NCBI GenBank assembly: GCA_017591395.1
Contig: WEDG01000379.1
Coordinates: 19,623-83,622, forward strand
From: Schistocephalus solidus
Taxonomy: Eukaryota; Platyhelminthes; Cestoda; Diphyllobothriidea; Diphyllobothriidae
Direction: 5' to 3'
DNA length: 64,000 bases
Part shown: positions 26,201-41,200 of the stretch, in pieces
Position numbering within the stretch: the first letter of the stretch is position 1
Layout: each line of letters starts with the position of its first letter
The notes under the pieces: generated by a model
The model's input: the letters and a program-made list of their open reading frames with translations, nothing else
Databases searched by the model: none
What the model was told of the DNA's origin: nothing
Program-made: the position numbers and the translations under genes

Positions 26201-29200
26201 CAAAACCAAACGAAATTTAAGCTCCATTCCTTAGCTTATGCCCTAAGTCAAAACCATAACCCTCAGTCATAACCCTAAGTCCTTACTCCCTAATTTATAC
26301 TGCTAGCTCTAAGTCATAAGTCTAACGCTTTATCCCACAAATAAGTCCCACCCCTAAACCTTTAATCCTTAATCTCTTTAGTAGGGAGACAGTTTAGAAT
26401 TTCGCGAGTTAATATGTGCCGCAATTATGAGGGGAGGGATTGGCCATTACCTTTCTGTCTGGCAGATTAAGCTATGTTCAACGATTTCATGATACGGACT
26501 TTGGTGCATGCGGCGATCAGAGGATACATTGGGGTCCGCAGGATGAAATTAGGTGAAAAATTATATTTCAGTCTAACGCATAGGGGTTATTGGTAGGCAC
26601 TCGCATGGAAATTAAATCAGATACAGTTGGTTCACTGAACTGTAAATACCTACTCCCCTCCAAACTAAGAGTAGCTTATTCCGAACTCTGCATGACGGCA
26701 GAGATAATCTTGGCATTCATGTCAACTATGTCATTGCTGAACTTCTTTGCTCTTTTCGTCAGTCATGGCCAGCTTGAAAACGAGGACTCGAGATCGGAGA
26801 CGGTCTGCGGATAGCAGCTGCAATTAAAACAGCAAAAGGGTTTCTTATTTAGCAGGTAACTTGACAAGACACGTATAACCATCTGCAGACGGCGGCTTGG
26901 GGTTTCACAGCAACACAGATCTTTCAAAGAGCGCACACATTTACCTCTTCCGTTAATGAACACCTAATGAGAGTATCCAGTGACTTTCGTGACAAACTAG
27001 CTGCGGAATGCGAGTCAGAGACCAACAAAAAGGGCGGAGGGTGCACGGGTGCCCCACAAATACTCATGCTGTAGTGTAGGAAAGAAAAAGAAGCAGGCAA
27101 GGGGTGTGGGCATCCGCGTCGCACAGCGGAAGTCGCCATCAGTAGCGGTTGATGAATTTTCGCTAATTTGTTGTTCTTCGGTTGAACTCGTAAGTTGAAT
27201 TTAAGCCTTGAATCTTCTTACCTTCGGGTTAAGGCATGGTAAGTAAGGTAGCGCTCTCTATAAATGATTTTTTTTCTGTACTTGACTATTCAGCAGCTTG
27301 TTACCACCACAAAAATCCTCCGTGAACGCCAAGGCCAATTGAGCTAGTGCACTGGGCTTAGAAACAACGTTAAAGTAGTGAGCGTTACTTCCATCTGGAG
27401 CGAATAGTTTCCAGCGCTGCCGATAGATCCTGAATCCTGAGTACAGTGTCAATGTTGTCCAAGACCATGAGTCTGCCAGGAACGCTTCTTTTACTAAAAC
27501 TCTCTCTCTCTATCGACAGCTCCCAAGCAAAATTAACAGTGCGAAGACAACTAAGGATAAGTAAATGCGCTGTGTACTATGAGTAAGAAAGGTGGCCATG
27601 CGCGAAATTCCAGGAAGAATAGTTATTTCGACGTCCAACCTTAACATCTACTTAAACCCTAACCTTAGCCCTACTCCTAACATTAACCAAAACCCTATCT
27701 TAGCTCTAAACGGAATGCGAAACTTAAACCGATCCTTAACAGTACTTTCGAAGGAATTTGGCTCAAATTCACTTGTATTACGGGGCATTCCTTCTCCCAT
27801 ATCCTGCTAAGGGAGGGATATAAGCAATCCTTACCGGTTTGCCTCTGATGATGCCTCCGAGTATGATTTCAAACTTTCAACTAAAAACGCTCGTATTGCA
27901 GCGGTTGATTACACCTCTCAGTGTGTATTCTGTTCAGATAACTGGTGAAATTCAGTGAGCCCATAGACTGATCTAGAGAGATTGCTCAGACATGTGAAAT
28001 CAGTCGTACTATCGTAAAAACTACTGTTCTGTCCTAAGCAATTACAAGAAACTTGTTAAGATCACGAACGAGTCAGTATTTACACCCCAAGCGGGAAGAG
28101 TGAGTAGATATTCTAAAATAAAACACCCACCTTTGCGACGGCTAAGATCACACGGGTTTTTGTTTATCTGTTTGAGAATCTGACAGTAAATTTCATCGCG
28201 GAGTAGCGGGTGCTCGATCCCAGCCTTAACGATAAAGCGTGCAATCTGCAGGTCAGAGAGCAAGTTGCCTTCTGAGGCACCCGTTCCTGACGTGGACAGC
28301 TTCCTTCCATTTTCTGATGCGTTCTGCGCATGCGTAAAGGTAAAGCTGGGCGTTGAAGCACCGGAGAAGCCGTCAATAGAAGATGCCAAACGTTTGCGCT
28401 TTGCAAAAAGTGGGGATCGAAGAGGAGGGCTTCTGACGTTCGCCGAAGGTATCATCATCTCCAGTCGGTAGCTAGTTGAAGTAAAAAGGCATAACCAAAC
28501 TTTAAGTATTAAAGGCGAATGGGAGGATGGACTGGCCAGATCAGCTGCTTAGGCAGTCGTGCTGAATACTCGCACTGCACACGTGACTTCACCTACCGGT
28601 GTTCTGTGATTCTGTCTCTTTGATGTGTCGAGTGTTGAATCCCAGACCTGCTTTCCGAGGAGACGTTCCTTATCTCTAGCCTTCGGTTTCATAAATGCTT
28701 GTATTCTCGAAAATATGTCCAGGGCTAGCTAAAACGATGAATGGGATTTAGATGAGATCCCCGAAGTGAACAAATAGATGTTAATAGCAATGGTGTCAGT
28801 TGCCGCTGTTATTTGAATGTAGGAAAGCACTTAGCTGGTTTGGCCTAGCGCCAAGCTCTCGCGGATCCCGATAGCAGCTCGATCATACGGGGAGACAACC
28901 AAAGTGCTCCATAAGAGCAAAGGACTAGATGCTAAGGCTTCTTCAGGACAGTTAAATAAAACAACTGGAGATGAATATTCCTATTTTTCGCACTTAATAG
29001 TAGCATTTCATTTAGGACTTAATATTCATTATTTTTTCAAAGAAAGAGGTGTGTCCTCGGCCGACGCCTTTCGGGGAACACATTCTAGTGGGCACATGAA
29101 CGGTAAATTTTGGCAAGAAATTTGATCTGACATACGATGGTTAGCTTTTTACAAACGTTCATTATTCTTAGTTTTCAATGTTCACTCACAAGCAAATCAC

Positions 29201-32200
29201 ATTGGTTCCGATGTTTTAAGAGAGGCCGAACAAGACGTGACGCCGTGTAGAAAGGCGTCGATCCCGTCTGAAAGTAGGCTGCCGCAAATTTGAGAAAACT
29301 ACACTCGTTCATTGATGGCTGACTGGCCACTGAGGATTCATCAGTGGAGTTTTGAATGCTGGATGCGCGATCACCTTCAGATACAAGTTCAGAAGGCAAA
29401 GAGTCTGTTATTTTCTGCGAAATTGTCGTGAACTGAGCCTTTACTCGACTGTTTTCAGCCAACTGGCAAATCCCATGACCCTGGTCGTGGATGTGAACCG
29501 CCGGTCGATCTCCGCCTTTTTCAGTGACTGTTACCGAAGAGGCCAATGGCAACGTTCGCGCCATCTTATCTTCATGAACTGAATCAAAGATTCCACCAAA
29601 TATCTCGTCAACCTGGGAGGAAGAGTAAATCGACTTAAGTGCGAGACTAAAAGTTCCAAAAAAACAAAGAATTTCAAATGCATGTTTCACGGGCAAATGC
29701 CAATAACCCGAAATAGCATTCAACTCCCAGATAAATAAAATCAAATAGGGTAAGGATCTATCGGGCGAAGCCACGCTCTAATTAGGAATAACTCGGCTAC
29801 TTATGTGATTTAGGTAAACATTTAATACTGCTGTTAGAATCCCACCAGTCAGTGTTATTGTTATGCTTCCGTGGTGGAGTTTAGAGGTATTTTTAGAGTT
29901 AGGATGGACAACTCGCTAGACATTCCAGATTTCCGTTACTTCAAAAGTTTGCTACGATAAACCGTTTTTTTCCAAATTTTGTGCTGTCTTGGCGTATTTA
30001 AACAAATATGTTCGCATTTATAATTTTTCCCAATATAACTCCTACATTTACCTACTAGTTGCCATTTTTGTCCCGACCCATAAAACCTCTATTTGCCACT
30101 ATTTTCGTATTAGAGGAAACCTTACTTTTTGGTCTTGCGGATTGGTTGTGCATACTAGACCCTTGCTACAGCAAGCTATTGGGCTTATAAATTACACTTA
30201 TGCTTGTGTCAGTCTTTCGATTACAGAAAAGGTTACATGAACTATCAGATTTCAGTAAACGACAGAGTAGAAGTGCGACAAACGAAAAAGGCACCACAAC
30301 GGACCAGGTTGTCGAAGTCTGCTGAAGAGTACACCTTGGCTATCTGAGTTGGTCGACTGCCAATAGACTCATCGACCGAAGAGACAAGTTGAGTCGAATT
30401 AAATTCTTCCGGCGCAGCTTTGACTACTCTCGTTATCCGCAGTGTACCTTCCAGCAGGGGGCAGATTCGAATGAAGGCATTCCCGGCACGATTCAAAGGT
30501 GTATCCACGGACAGGATACTATCACAGGTGTCCAGTTTTACATTATGATTCTGTTAAACAGAAAAGTAAGGTTTTTATAAACGACACACAGCGCCGTTAG
30601 GTAGTTAGTGGTTATAAATGCAATACAATAAGTTTTGAGTGTCACGACAACTAAGCTGCATACTTTTCAAGAAAGATGTGGACGAAAATAGCTGTGTCTT
30701 CGACGTAACTGTGTTTCAATGGGAATTTATAGCAGCTGAAGGCATTTCTAGTCTTCGAGCAGAACCTAAATGGACCCATGAGACCTTTAACCCTGAGCCA
30801 TCGCGTGTTTTTTCTCGATTGTTTTTTTAAAGTGTTTGCATTTAATGTCGACTGACTTTTGTTTTAATAGGTCGGAGGTAAAAACAAAGGTGTCAATCTC
30901 ATTAATTCCTTGTTTTACCACTTATCTAAGTTATTAATGGGGTTGAGCCTCACAACCACAACAGAGGGTAGGATATTGACTTCGTTAAGCCCAGATTAGG
31001 AAACCCTACGTCAATCAGCTTCGTTTGAGGTCAGCAGTTACAGGAGAACGCGTTCTTGCAGCTGAGTACCTGCGGATAATCTTTCAGATTCCTGATAAAC
31101 AAACTCATCTTAAACGACGATACGGGTCCGTAGGGTGGTCTATAACTGGAACCCTCAATATTTTCGTGAGTGATTCAATAAGACCGTTCCTACCACTTAA
31201 GCTGCTGATAGAGGAAGTATGATTTATCTCCTGACAATCATACCCTACTGGCTAATTTCATCAACAAAATCATTTCAATCAATATGGGATTTGTTAGCAG
31301 AAATAACTTTCTGCAAAGAAGATGACGGCACGATCACTGGGACAGTAAGTGCTTTTGCCCGAGTTCTCGGTCTCGCATAGGAGGCTGTGAAAATGCAAAA
31401 ATACATGAGCGTTTTTTGTAGTCTAACCAAGAAAAAGGGAAGAGCGAGAGGGTGGTGTTAGCAATAAGGTTGAGTCCGTGCTGCCACGCGACGTCGTGGC
31501 AGTGTGCGTCCTTCGCCAGCTGCATTTGATTTCAACGATCGGGAACAAATGGAACTCCGAAATCTGGCCGGAACTCAAGAAAACTATCCAAATAAATTAC
31601 GGCCCGCGCAATAATAACTGTGAGCACATTTAAAATTAAAAGCCTTTTATATTTATAACATATTAGAAAAAGCTTAATTTCTTCGGGAATAAAATAACTT
31701 TAATTTAAAATTTTCGAGTTCAGTACTACACTTCGTCTTCACACAAATGGGAGATGTACGGAAACAGTTTACTTTAAAAAAATGCCTAATATCAGAGTCG
31801 GTGGTTAGTGTAAACTGTTGGACATCCGCTGCATTCCATTTTATTGGTAGAAAGATAAAGACGCAGAATATGCGCTTATATTTTTGGACAGCGTAAGAAC
31901 TACCTATACACTCGGAATTTGTTCTAGCTAGTAGAATTTCAAGTAATCCTTTTGTAGTAGTCCTGGGCGGAACTATATCCAGCAACTAGTGGTGACATTT
32001 CAAAGGTAACGGAAACCTTTATTGCGCGTCTGATGTGCTTCTTTGATGCCGAAGATAATAGCTCCAAGTATCGGCTCAACCATGATATCCAATTAGCGAT
32101 TTGAGATGGACCTTATAGCGTCGGTCTACTATCAGTAGAATTTACGGACTGAATATTTGACCCCTGAGGACATAAAGTGACCAGAAAACGATCTGTTTAG

Positions 32201-35200
32201 CCCTTGTTGCTTCATGGATTGCTTAAATAACCGAAGGAGAAAATCACATTGATGCCACTAATAAACGCACTCTATAAAGGAGCAATGAGCCACAGGAGCG
32301 TGTAAGTTTACTCAAATGTGTGCATGCTGCAATAACATCCCCCAACGTTGCATAGATAAAGGAGTCAGCCCTAATCGAATGTGCACGTTGGTGAAACTGC
32401 AGGTCAACTTTCTGCAGCTTGTAGCGGGTGACGCAGCTTATGAAGCATTAGCTTAGCTTCTGATATGCGATTTCGTTTAGAAAGGATTACTTACAGTAAG
32501 AGACCGAGTTTACAAAATTCTGGGTAAGGACACAATATGCGACCTAAGTCAGGGAACAAGGAATAGGTCAGCGATACGTACGTACCGGTGGCTATAGGGG
32601 TGTTATGGGCAGGGCTAAATGAAGAAAAGGAGAACGTCAACCCACTCCCAACCCTATCCATTAGAATTCGTTGCCGGATTAGTAGGGTCACAAAATAGTT
32701 TGATGTCCCGAGCAGTGTGCGGCATGCGAGATCCGCTGGCTTTACTTCACGTCGAGAAATATGCGCGATGTCATTCCTAGCTGACCTGACCCACTTTTAT
32801 ACGGAACCTTGATGGCAGTGAAAATGAGGCCCGCGATCTTTCATTATCAAATTAAAACGAATGCGTTTTGAAACTACGGCGGCGTCCTAACAGTCGCCAC
32901 TTAGAAAGTTGTCATTTAACCCAATATTTCGGTCCTCTTACGGCCAACGATATATTGTATGACCCTCGTAACCCGGCAAAGACTGCTAACTTTAACGAAC
33001 GCAATGGATATATTTGGGGTTACGTTGGCATGTAGTACGGTCGTGCATTACTTGCTGACCTCCACTTTGTTCCCTGAGTTGGGTCGTATGGTGCGTTTTT
33101 GCAAAGTCCTGAAATGTGTTTACGATATGAAGTATTAATTGATTGGAATTGTAGCAACTGACGTCTTATTCATGTTTTATACTCAAAGTGGGAAAGGTTA
33201 GGTTTAAAAAGCGTTTTTAATTCCTAAATATGATTAAGTCTAATCTACCGTAGCGTATGCGTTTTGGGTTTCCAGTCTACAAGCTATGTGCGTTTCGGGT
33301 AAAAAATAATACAGAAATCTATATCATTAGGAGGATATTATGTAGTTTTCAAAAGAACTTGCAACATATGTTGATTATATTATACATTTCATGAGGCATT
33401 TTAATTAAACGGACGGATACAATGATATTTGAATAGTCATTGTGCGGTCTTAAATAAGATCATAATTATATCATTTTTAAAACTGAAAGAAAACTTTTCT
33501 TTCAGCAAAATATTTAAAGACGTGATTGTCTGTCAAATGAGTACGAGCGAGCATATTTTTATGCATGTTTCTTTTAAAAATAGTTGAATTCAGGAGGGTA
33601 TCGAAAATCAATAGAAAATATATGCTACCTAAGTAGCCATTTTTTACGGAATGCGGTTTCGGTAGGCAATCGAAAAGAAGGGCATACATAAGCTGGCACC
33701 CTGGAGGAACCATAATTTTATGGAGTGTGTTGCACGATTATCTATAGTACAACCATACATAAGTAATCTTTCCTAATCGTAAACGAATTTCAGAAATTGT
33801 AAGATGGGACGCGGTCTTTTAAAGGCGTCTTTCCGACCACAAACAAAGATGGCTAGCATTAAAATGACCACTTAAGGATTGTGCATTTTTTCCTTTAAAC
33901 TTCGATACCTTCATCAATCCGAACATATTTTTTTAGAAATCATGCGCCAAAAGAATCGTTAAGATGGCTTATGTGGCTGCTTAAACAAAAAATTAGAAAA
34001 GAAACCGTCCGTAATAGAGGTTTATTTACCCCAAATTCCAAGGAAAATAGCGATTGGGTTAATTTGAAGGTTGGATTTAGGTTTGGAGTTATGGTAATCG
34101 CTAAGTTAAGTTAGGGGTGAGATTAGGATTACAGATAAGGCTAAGATTAAAACTATGGGTTATATCTATGTTAGGCTTAGAAAACGTGAATATTTACACT
34201 TGCTTTAATCATGCGCAGGGCCACCTTTATTGCTTGGGCGTGTTTTCTTATTTTCGTGTCCTGTTTAGGGGGCCATATAAGTAATCCTTACCGGATTTTG
34301 TGCAAACAACCTTTCGTGTAATAGTGTGGCGGTAAATTAAATCTTATTTAAAAATTTTGACTAGAAGAAATGCCGTTTGGTTTAAAAATGTGTTCATGCA
34401 GGGAAATGTGAACTCTTCGAACAATAAGGAGACTTTTACTTGTTCCAGGGGGTCGGACTTCACCCGAGTTCTAACTCTAACCCTAACACACGCCCATATT
34501 AAATATACAAATTTGTCCATATGCATTCAACAATGTTGATGATTTTTTATCGAAGTAAATTACAGCTTGCAGCTTAGGAACCTTAAAAGTATGTGAAATG
34601 GAGGCTCAGGATTAAAATTATTCAGAAATTGAATAACTGTTTCAGAATTGCGAAAAGACACATAAAAGGGCTCCTGAAAACCAGTTGAGGAGTATATGTG
34701 CGCCTTCAATAAATTCTCATACGATGACTATACAAAACATTCAACAAAAATTCTGAATTATGCTTTGGATGCGAAAAAAGTACTCAAGTAGGGTTTTCGG
34801 GGAGCACAATCCCACGATATTTCTGGCTGACTAGCGGACTGAGAGTCAGGTTGCAATGGCTCCTTCTTAATGTGGCCTTTATGGCACTCCCACTCCGTTG
34901 GATCCGAGCCAGGTGTGGTGGCACGCCCAGGGGCGGCTCCGGCCGCGCCAGCCACCTGTGCCCTCTCCTATCTCCGGTCTTCTTTACTCTGTCTTGACAC
35001 CGGGCTGAGGTGGGGGAGGAGGAGAGAGTGCGGTAGCTGCAGCACAAGGCTACTATTACATAATTCACGAAAAAGTCACCGTCCCTGCACCACCTGTTGT
35101 GGAGCATACGATGGACCTCGTCAAAATCGACGCTCGAACTGCCACCAGGGGGTACTAGTTAGGGATAGCACCACACAGATAGCATTTGGTCGCTCCATTT

Positions 35201-38200
35201 GTCTTGTACAGGTGGTGAATGCTCCTGTGGCCGCCTCTAACTGGTACCTAACTCTCACCTGTGACTCCTTGAAGTTGGGTTCTTCCCAGCGTCCACACCC
35301 CGGGCAACCGTCATAACCGGCGTGCTAAACCAGGTGAGGGTCTCCGGTGTTGTGTGTGCCTCCGCACCCGGTATGTCTGACTCCCGAACTTCCCACCTCC
35401 CCCTCTCAAAATGTTCTACCTTCGGGACGACAGCAATCCCGTAGACGGCACAAAATAACTCGGGCCGCTTTGCCACCAAAACGAAACCGTTACCCGTAGT
35501 GGAGTTCAACAGCCACCTGGGATGTCCTAGCAGCCCTAACTAGGGACAGCACTGCTTGCCTCCTCGCGAAGGAAGAGGCTAGAAAATGAGCCCTAATCAA
35601 ATGTTGGGTATCACATTTTCTGCAGCCGGCCGCTGCTCGCAGATCGCAAAATACGCGGTCGTAAAACTCAAACAAACAACAATACCCCCGTCCCCATCCC
35701 CCACGCCCTATCCTCCAGACTGCTCGAATGAGTCCGCTCACACTAGCAGCCTGGAATGTTCGTTCACTTTTAGACAATCCTAGGAGCAACCGGCCGGAAC
35801 GGAGGATGGTGTTAGTCACTCGGGAACTGGCAATCTACAAGGTGGACATTGCTGCTCTCAGCGAGACCTGTTTCTCTGAGCAGGGTCAGCTGGAGGTGGG
35901 TGCCGGCTACACCTTCTTCTGAAGCGACCGGCAAAATGCAGAGCGACGCAACGCTGGTGTTGCCTTTGCCATCCGGAACGACATCGTGGGACGTCTGCCC
36001 TGTCCGCCGCAGGGTATCAATGATCGCCTGATTAGCTTTCGCCTGCCTCTTCGGCGAGACAAGTTCGCCCCCATCATCAGCGTCTTCGCTCCCTCAGTGA
36101 TGAGCTCTGACGCGGCGAAGGACAAATTCTACGAGGACCTGCACGCCCTGCTAGCGACTGTGCCGAAGGTGGGCAATTTAATTTTCCTTGGTGAATTCAA
36201 CGCCCGCGTCGTCACGGAACACGCTGCTTAGCAGGGAGTGTTAGGTCCCCTTGGTCTCGGTAGCTGTAACGGCCACCTTCGTCTGCGAACGTGTGGGGAA
36301 CACCGTCTCCTGCTGACCAACACCTTCTTCCGTCTTCCAACGCGGGAGAATGCCACGTGGATGCACCCTCGGTCGCGGCACTGGCAGCTGCTGGACTAGG
36401 TTCTCGTCCGGAGGCGAGATCGACAGGACGTGCTGTTAACCAAGTCCATCCGCGATGCCGATGTTTGGACGGATCACCACCGCGTCATCTCCCAGATGAG
36501 GCTTCGACTTAAACTCCGACAAATGCCCCAGGGTTACCAACTGACAAGTAAGTAAAATACTCTTTTGTTAAATTTGCCTGCTCACTGTTTTGATTTCCGC
36601 AACCAGATAACCCAGAAACTGGAGAACCTGCATGCTCCAGATAATAACGCCACCGTAGAGACACGATGGTGTCAACTGTGAAATTTCATCCAGTCCACTG
36701 CCCTAGATGTCCTCGGACGCGCAAGCCGTCAACACCAGGAATTGTTTGATGACAACGACGTCGACATCAGCAACCCGCGGAGAAGAATGGACTACACGAA
36801 GCCTATATGGACCTTTGGACTGACGACAACAAAGCAGCCTTCGTCAGATGCCGCCACCTTGTACAGCAACGGCTGCGGGAGATGCAGGACGCCTAATTAG
36901 TATGAACGGCTGAGGAAATCCAGGGGTATGCGGACCGCAATGAAATGAAAAACTTTTTCAAAGCCATCAAGGCCATCTAAGGCCCGTGTATCGAGGGGTC
37001 CGCACCGCTGCTCAGCTCTGACGGCACAACAATTCTGACAGAGAAATGCCAAATTTGAAGCGCTGGGCCGAGCACTTCAGAAGTGTCCTTAATTGCTCAT
37101 CAGCCATATCCGATGCTGTCATTGACCGGCTCCCTCAATTGGACACGAAGATGACCAGGATCTACCACCTTCCCTAACAGAAACCATCCGGGCCGTGCAG
37201 CAGATTTCCAGCTGTAAGGCACCGGGATCCGACGCAATCCCACCGGAATTCTACAAGCACGGCGAGCCCCGTGTTTCCAGGAGTTGTGACACCAAGGACA
37301 AGTTCCTCGGGATTTCAAAGACGTGACCATCATCCTTCTCTACAAGCAGAAGGGGAACCGGCAACACTGTAATTAACACAGAGGCATCTCGTTGCTAAAC
37401 ATCGCCAGGAAGAGCTTCACCCGTATCCTTCAATCGTCTGAACGGTCGACTAAAGCAGGGAATGCTCCCGAAAGCTAATGTGGCTTCCGCCGACACCGCG
37501 GAACAACCGACATGATCTTTGCCATCGGCCAGTTACAAATAAGTGCCAAAAGACGCGAGCTCGACTTAACACGACCTTCGAGGATCTGACGAAAGCCTTT
37601 GGGACGGTGAAGCCCGACGGACTGTGAAACGTCATGCGGAAATTCGGCTGTCCTGAGCGGTTCATGCACATGGCGCGTCAGCGCACGTCACTGATAATAG
37701 GAAGGTATCAGAAGCATTCGCAGTGATCAACGGAGTGAAGCAGGGCTGCGTATTGGCCCCCACCCTCTTCAGTCTTATATTCTCTGCTATGCTGATGGAC
37801 GCCTACTGTAATGTGCCTCCTGGGATCCGCATCGCATACAGAACTGATGGGCAACTTCTCAACAGTCGGCGTATGCAACCCCAACGAGAGTATCTACGAC
37901 TACAGTCCATTACTCGCTCTTCGCGGACGACTGCACCCTTAAAACGGTGACGGAGGAGGACATGCAAAGGAGCATGGACCTCTTCGCCGCAGGCTGCACC
38001 AATTTTGGATTAACAATCAGTACAGTCAAAACGGTGATCAGGCACTAACCACCGCTCAGAGCAGAATACAATGTTCCCCTAATCAATGTCAACGGTGCTC
38101 AACTCAAAAATGTGAACCTTTCTTATCTGGAAAGCAAGCTCTTACGCAACATAGGAATGAATGACGAGATTGCACAACGGATCTCTAAAGCCAGTCTGGC

Positions 38201-41200
38201 TTTCGGCCGGCTGCAGACCTCCGTGTGAAATCACCATGGTATTCACCTGAACACCAAACTGAAGGTGTACAAGGCCGTCGTCTTGACGGCACTCCTTTAC
38301 GGAGTGGAGACCTGGACCGTCTTCTCTAACCAAGCCAGGAAGCTGAATCACTTCCATCTCAGCTGCCTTCTCAGAATACTAAAGCTGAGATGGCAAGACA
38401 GGATCCCGGACACGGAAGTCCTGGAGCGGACCAGAATCCTCAGCGTCCCGACCATACTGAGGCAAGTTAAACTGCAATGGAGCGGCCACCTGGTGAGAAT
38501 GGACGATGAGCGACTACCCGAACGACTTTTCTAGGAAATGTCACTACGGGCGCGCTACTAGGACATTTTGAAGAAATTACTGAAGCAACTGCAAATCAAC
38601 CCGACGACCTGGGAGGACCTCACCCAGGATAGACCGGCATGGAGAAGATTCATAAAGACTGTTCAGCAATCTATAAGGCAAACTGGATCGTCGCTGCTAA
38701 GGCCCAAAGGGCGGCTCGCAAGTCACAAGCACCGCGGATCAACTCCACCAATGCTCAAGCCCTGCCAACGTGCCCATACTGTTAACGCACATTCCGTGCG
38801 CGAATCGGCCTGGTCAGAAATCATCGAACTCAATGCAACAACAATCGCACAACAGCAACCTCTGCAACTCCTGCCTCAGACGCCATGACGATAAACCACC
38901 CCAACCACTGATAACCACTTCATCGATGCCCCGCCGCCCACGATCACCGACACCATCCTCCCTCCTCCATCCCCTGCGCTGATCACGGCAACGAAAACCC
39001 TTTGTCTTACTCCCACCACCTCAGTAGCTACCTCCGACTTCCTGCCACCTGCTTCCTCCAACACCACTGCCGCCCCCAGTACCAGCGACGGGGACTCGGT
39101 TCTAACCTGTCCTCACTGCGATCGCACATTCGCCTCTCACATCAGCCTGGTCGGTCACTCGCGAATCCATCGCAAATAGACTGGCGAACTAGTGCCTGGA
39201 GCACCAACACGCAGCAGAGACCGCTGCCTCCAATGCCCTCACTGACCACGCGCATTCACTCATCGCATGGGCCTGATTGGTCACATGTGCATCCGCCTAA
39301 GCGGAATCCACCTTGATTCTAGCAAATCTTGCGCGCCAATAAACACTTCCCACATTCCTTCCAGGAGTTCGAATACAAGCACTCGCAGTAGAGCCCCCCA
39401 GAATCAGCACCTCCCGAACTATCTTGTCCTCATTGTCACCGCACATGCACATCACGGATCGGCCTGGTTGGTCACTTGCGAACCCATCGCTAGAGACCGG
39501 CGAACCATCGCCAGGAGCACCAAATACACCCACCGCACTCGAATCAACTTTCCGCACTGCTCACGCACATTCACACACCGCATGGGCCTATTAAGTCACA
39601 TGCGTCTCCATGAAAACTTGCGGTAGAACGCCGCCGGCTATACTGCAACACCACATCTCCTCACCAGTCTCTGCATTTCACATGATCATACGCATCACCA
39701 CTTAAATCATTCATATCTGATTGAGAGCAATGTATGATCTCTGGCTCCTTTTCCATGTAGCTCCTTTGCTCTATGTGTGATGTGAAATCGAGAATATCAC
39801 GGGGCGATAAGCGCCGTGGGTTAGAGGGTTGCCAATTGACAGTTACACTCAGACCTCGCAGTCAGTCCAATGTGTGTTGTGTGGAGTGGCTGACTGGTGG
39901 TCTGAGAGTCAGGCTGCGATGGCTCCTTCTTAACGTGACCTCTGGCTATCTCACACATGCGAGATGTGAGCCGTTTAACCCCCTGTTGTGTGAAATCATG
40001 GTGCTTGTGTTTGGGGGGCCAGGTCGTGTACGTAGTACACGTAGACGAGGTTAGCAGCAGCTGCGCCCACTTCAGAATCAGACAACTGACTGGCTCGGGC
40101 GGTGGTTTGATTGTGGGTTGGGGAGAAAGTGAGGTCAACGGCTCAGCGCATGTTCCTCACTATAAACAATCTGACGCACTTGAAACTATTACGGTGCGCT
40201 AAAAGCCGTGGCTTGGAAGGTCGCCAACTGACGGGAACACTCGTGTTTTTTTGTGGAGTGGCTGACTGGTGGACTGAGAGTCAGGCTACAATGGCTTGTA
40301 TGGCCTGTTATGGCCTGTATGGCACTCCCACTCCGTGGGATCCGAGCCAGGTTTTGTGGTACGCCCAGGGGCGGCTCCGGCCGCACCAGTCACCTACGCC
40401 CTCTCCCATCTTCGATCTTCTTAACCCTGTCATGACAGCGGAATCAGGTGGGGAGGAGGAGTGTGTTAGATGCAGCATTAGTGTACTATCACTTTTAAAC
40501 TAAATCTTACGCAACTCACCGTACCTGCACCACCCTGCTGTGGAGCGTACGGTGGACATCGTCGATATCGACGGTTGAGTTATCGTGTGTGTGAGGTGCC
40601 CCTAAACGGGCCGCGTGGTAGATGCCCAGGACAAACACGGGGGCCAAACTAGGATGCGGCAGGTATTATTATTAACTGGGATGAGGTCACATACCAAATG
40701 GCGAACATGGGGGTGCACGTGCCCAACATGGAGCTGTTGGAAATAAGTGCATTTAAAAGCGGAAATCACGGTCAACAAAATAATCCATACCTAAGGAACT
40801 TTTTCTAGCCAAATCCATATTTCATAATTTCCATTAATTTTCATGATATGCAAGTTATAAGTTGGGAAGAATGTTACAACATTTGAAATTCAGCTGATAT
40901 TTTCAATGATTGCTCAGGTCAAGAATAATTCTAATTAACTACTTAATGAAATGAGTATTCTAATGAGACTTAGGAATCGGTGATCGACTTATCGAACTTG
41001 ATTTTAGATATCCAGTAACATATGCATTAAGACAAGAGGGGTCATATTAAATGAGATAGATAGTCAGATAGATGTGAGAATGGCATCTGGACCGGAGAGA
41101 CTTTTATATGCACAAAAGACTGACGACCTCATGTCTATTTATCCCTTGGCAACAGAATTCACCAGAAAGTGAGAACAATAGGGACAGATTAAAAATCCCC

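Larger units (their letters stand above)
34820..39700 (+). mobile_element. Non-LTR retrotransposon (LINE) with C-terminal zinc fingers, inactive
   Basis: A nearly complete element in the big intron after lever-arm exon 13, antisense to the myosin. Order: GC-rich 5' leader, APE-type endonuclease, reverse transcriptase, C2H2 finger tail, AT-richer 3' end. It is broken by many stop codons and frameshifts. The endonuclease has GEFNARV where GDFNA is expected, and RT motif A reads LTKAFG, with the catalytic Asp replaced by Gly. I recognise the family as one amplified heavily in diphyllobothriidean tapeworms; the clade (RTE or CR1 side) is not assigned. No target-site duplication or poly(A) tail was identified. 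Confidence 0.9.

Noticed and set aside
27258..27452. Minus-strand open frame between exons 16 and 17
   Set aside because: Exon 16 joins exon 17 in phase (GGT codon split G|GT) and in family alignment with nothing missing, so this frame is not needed.
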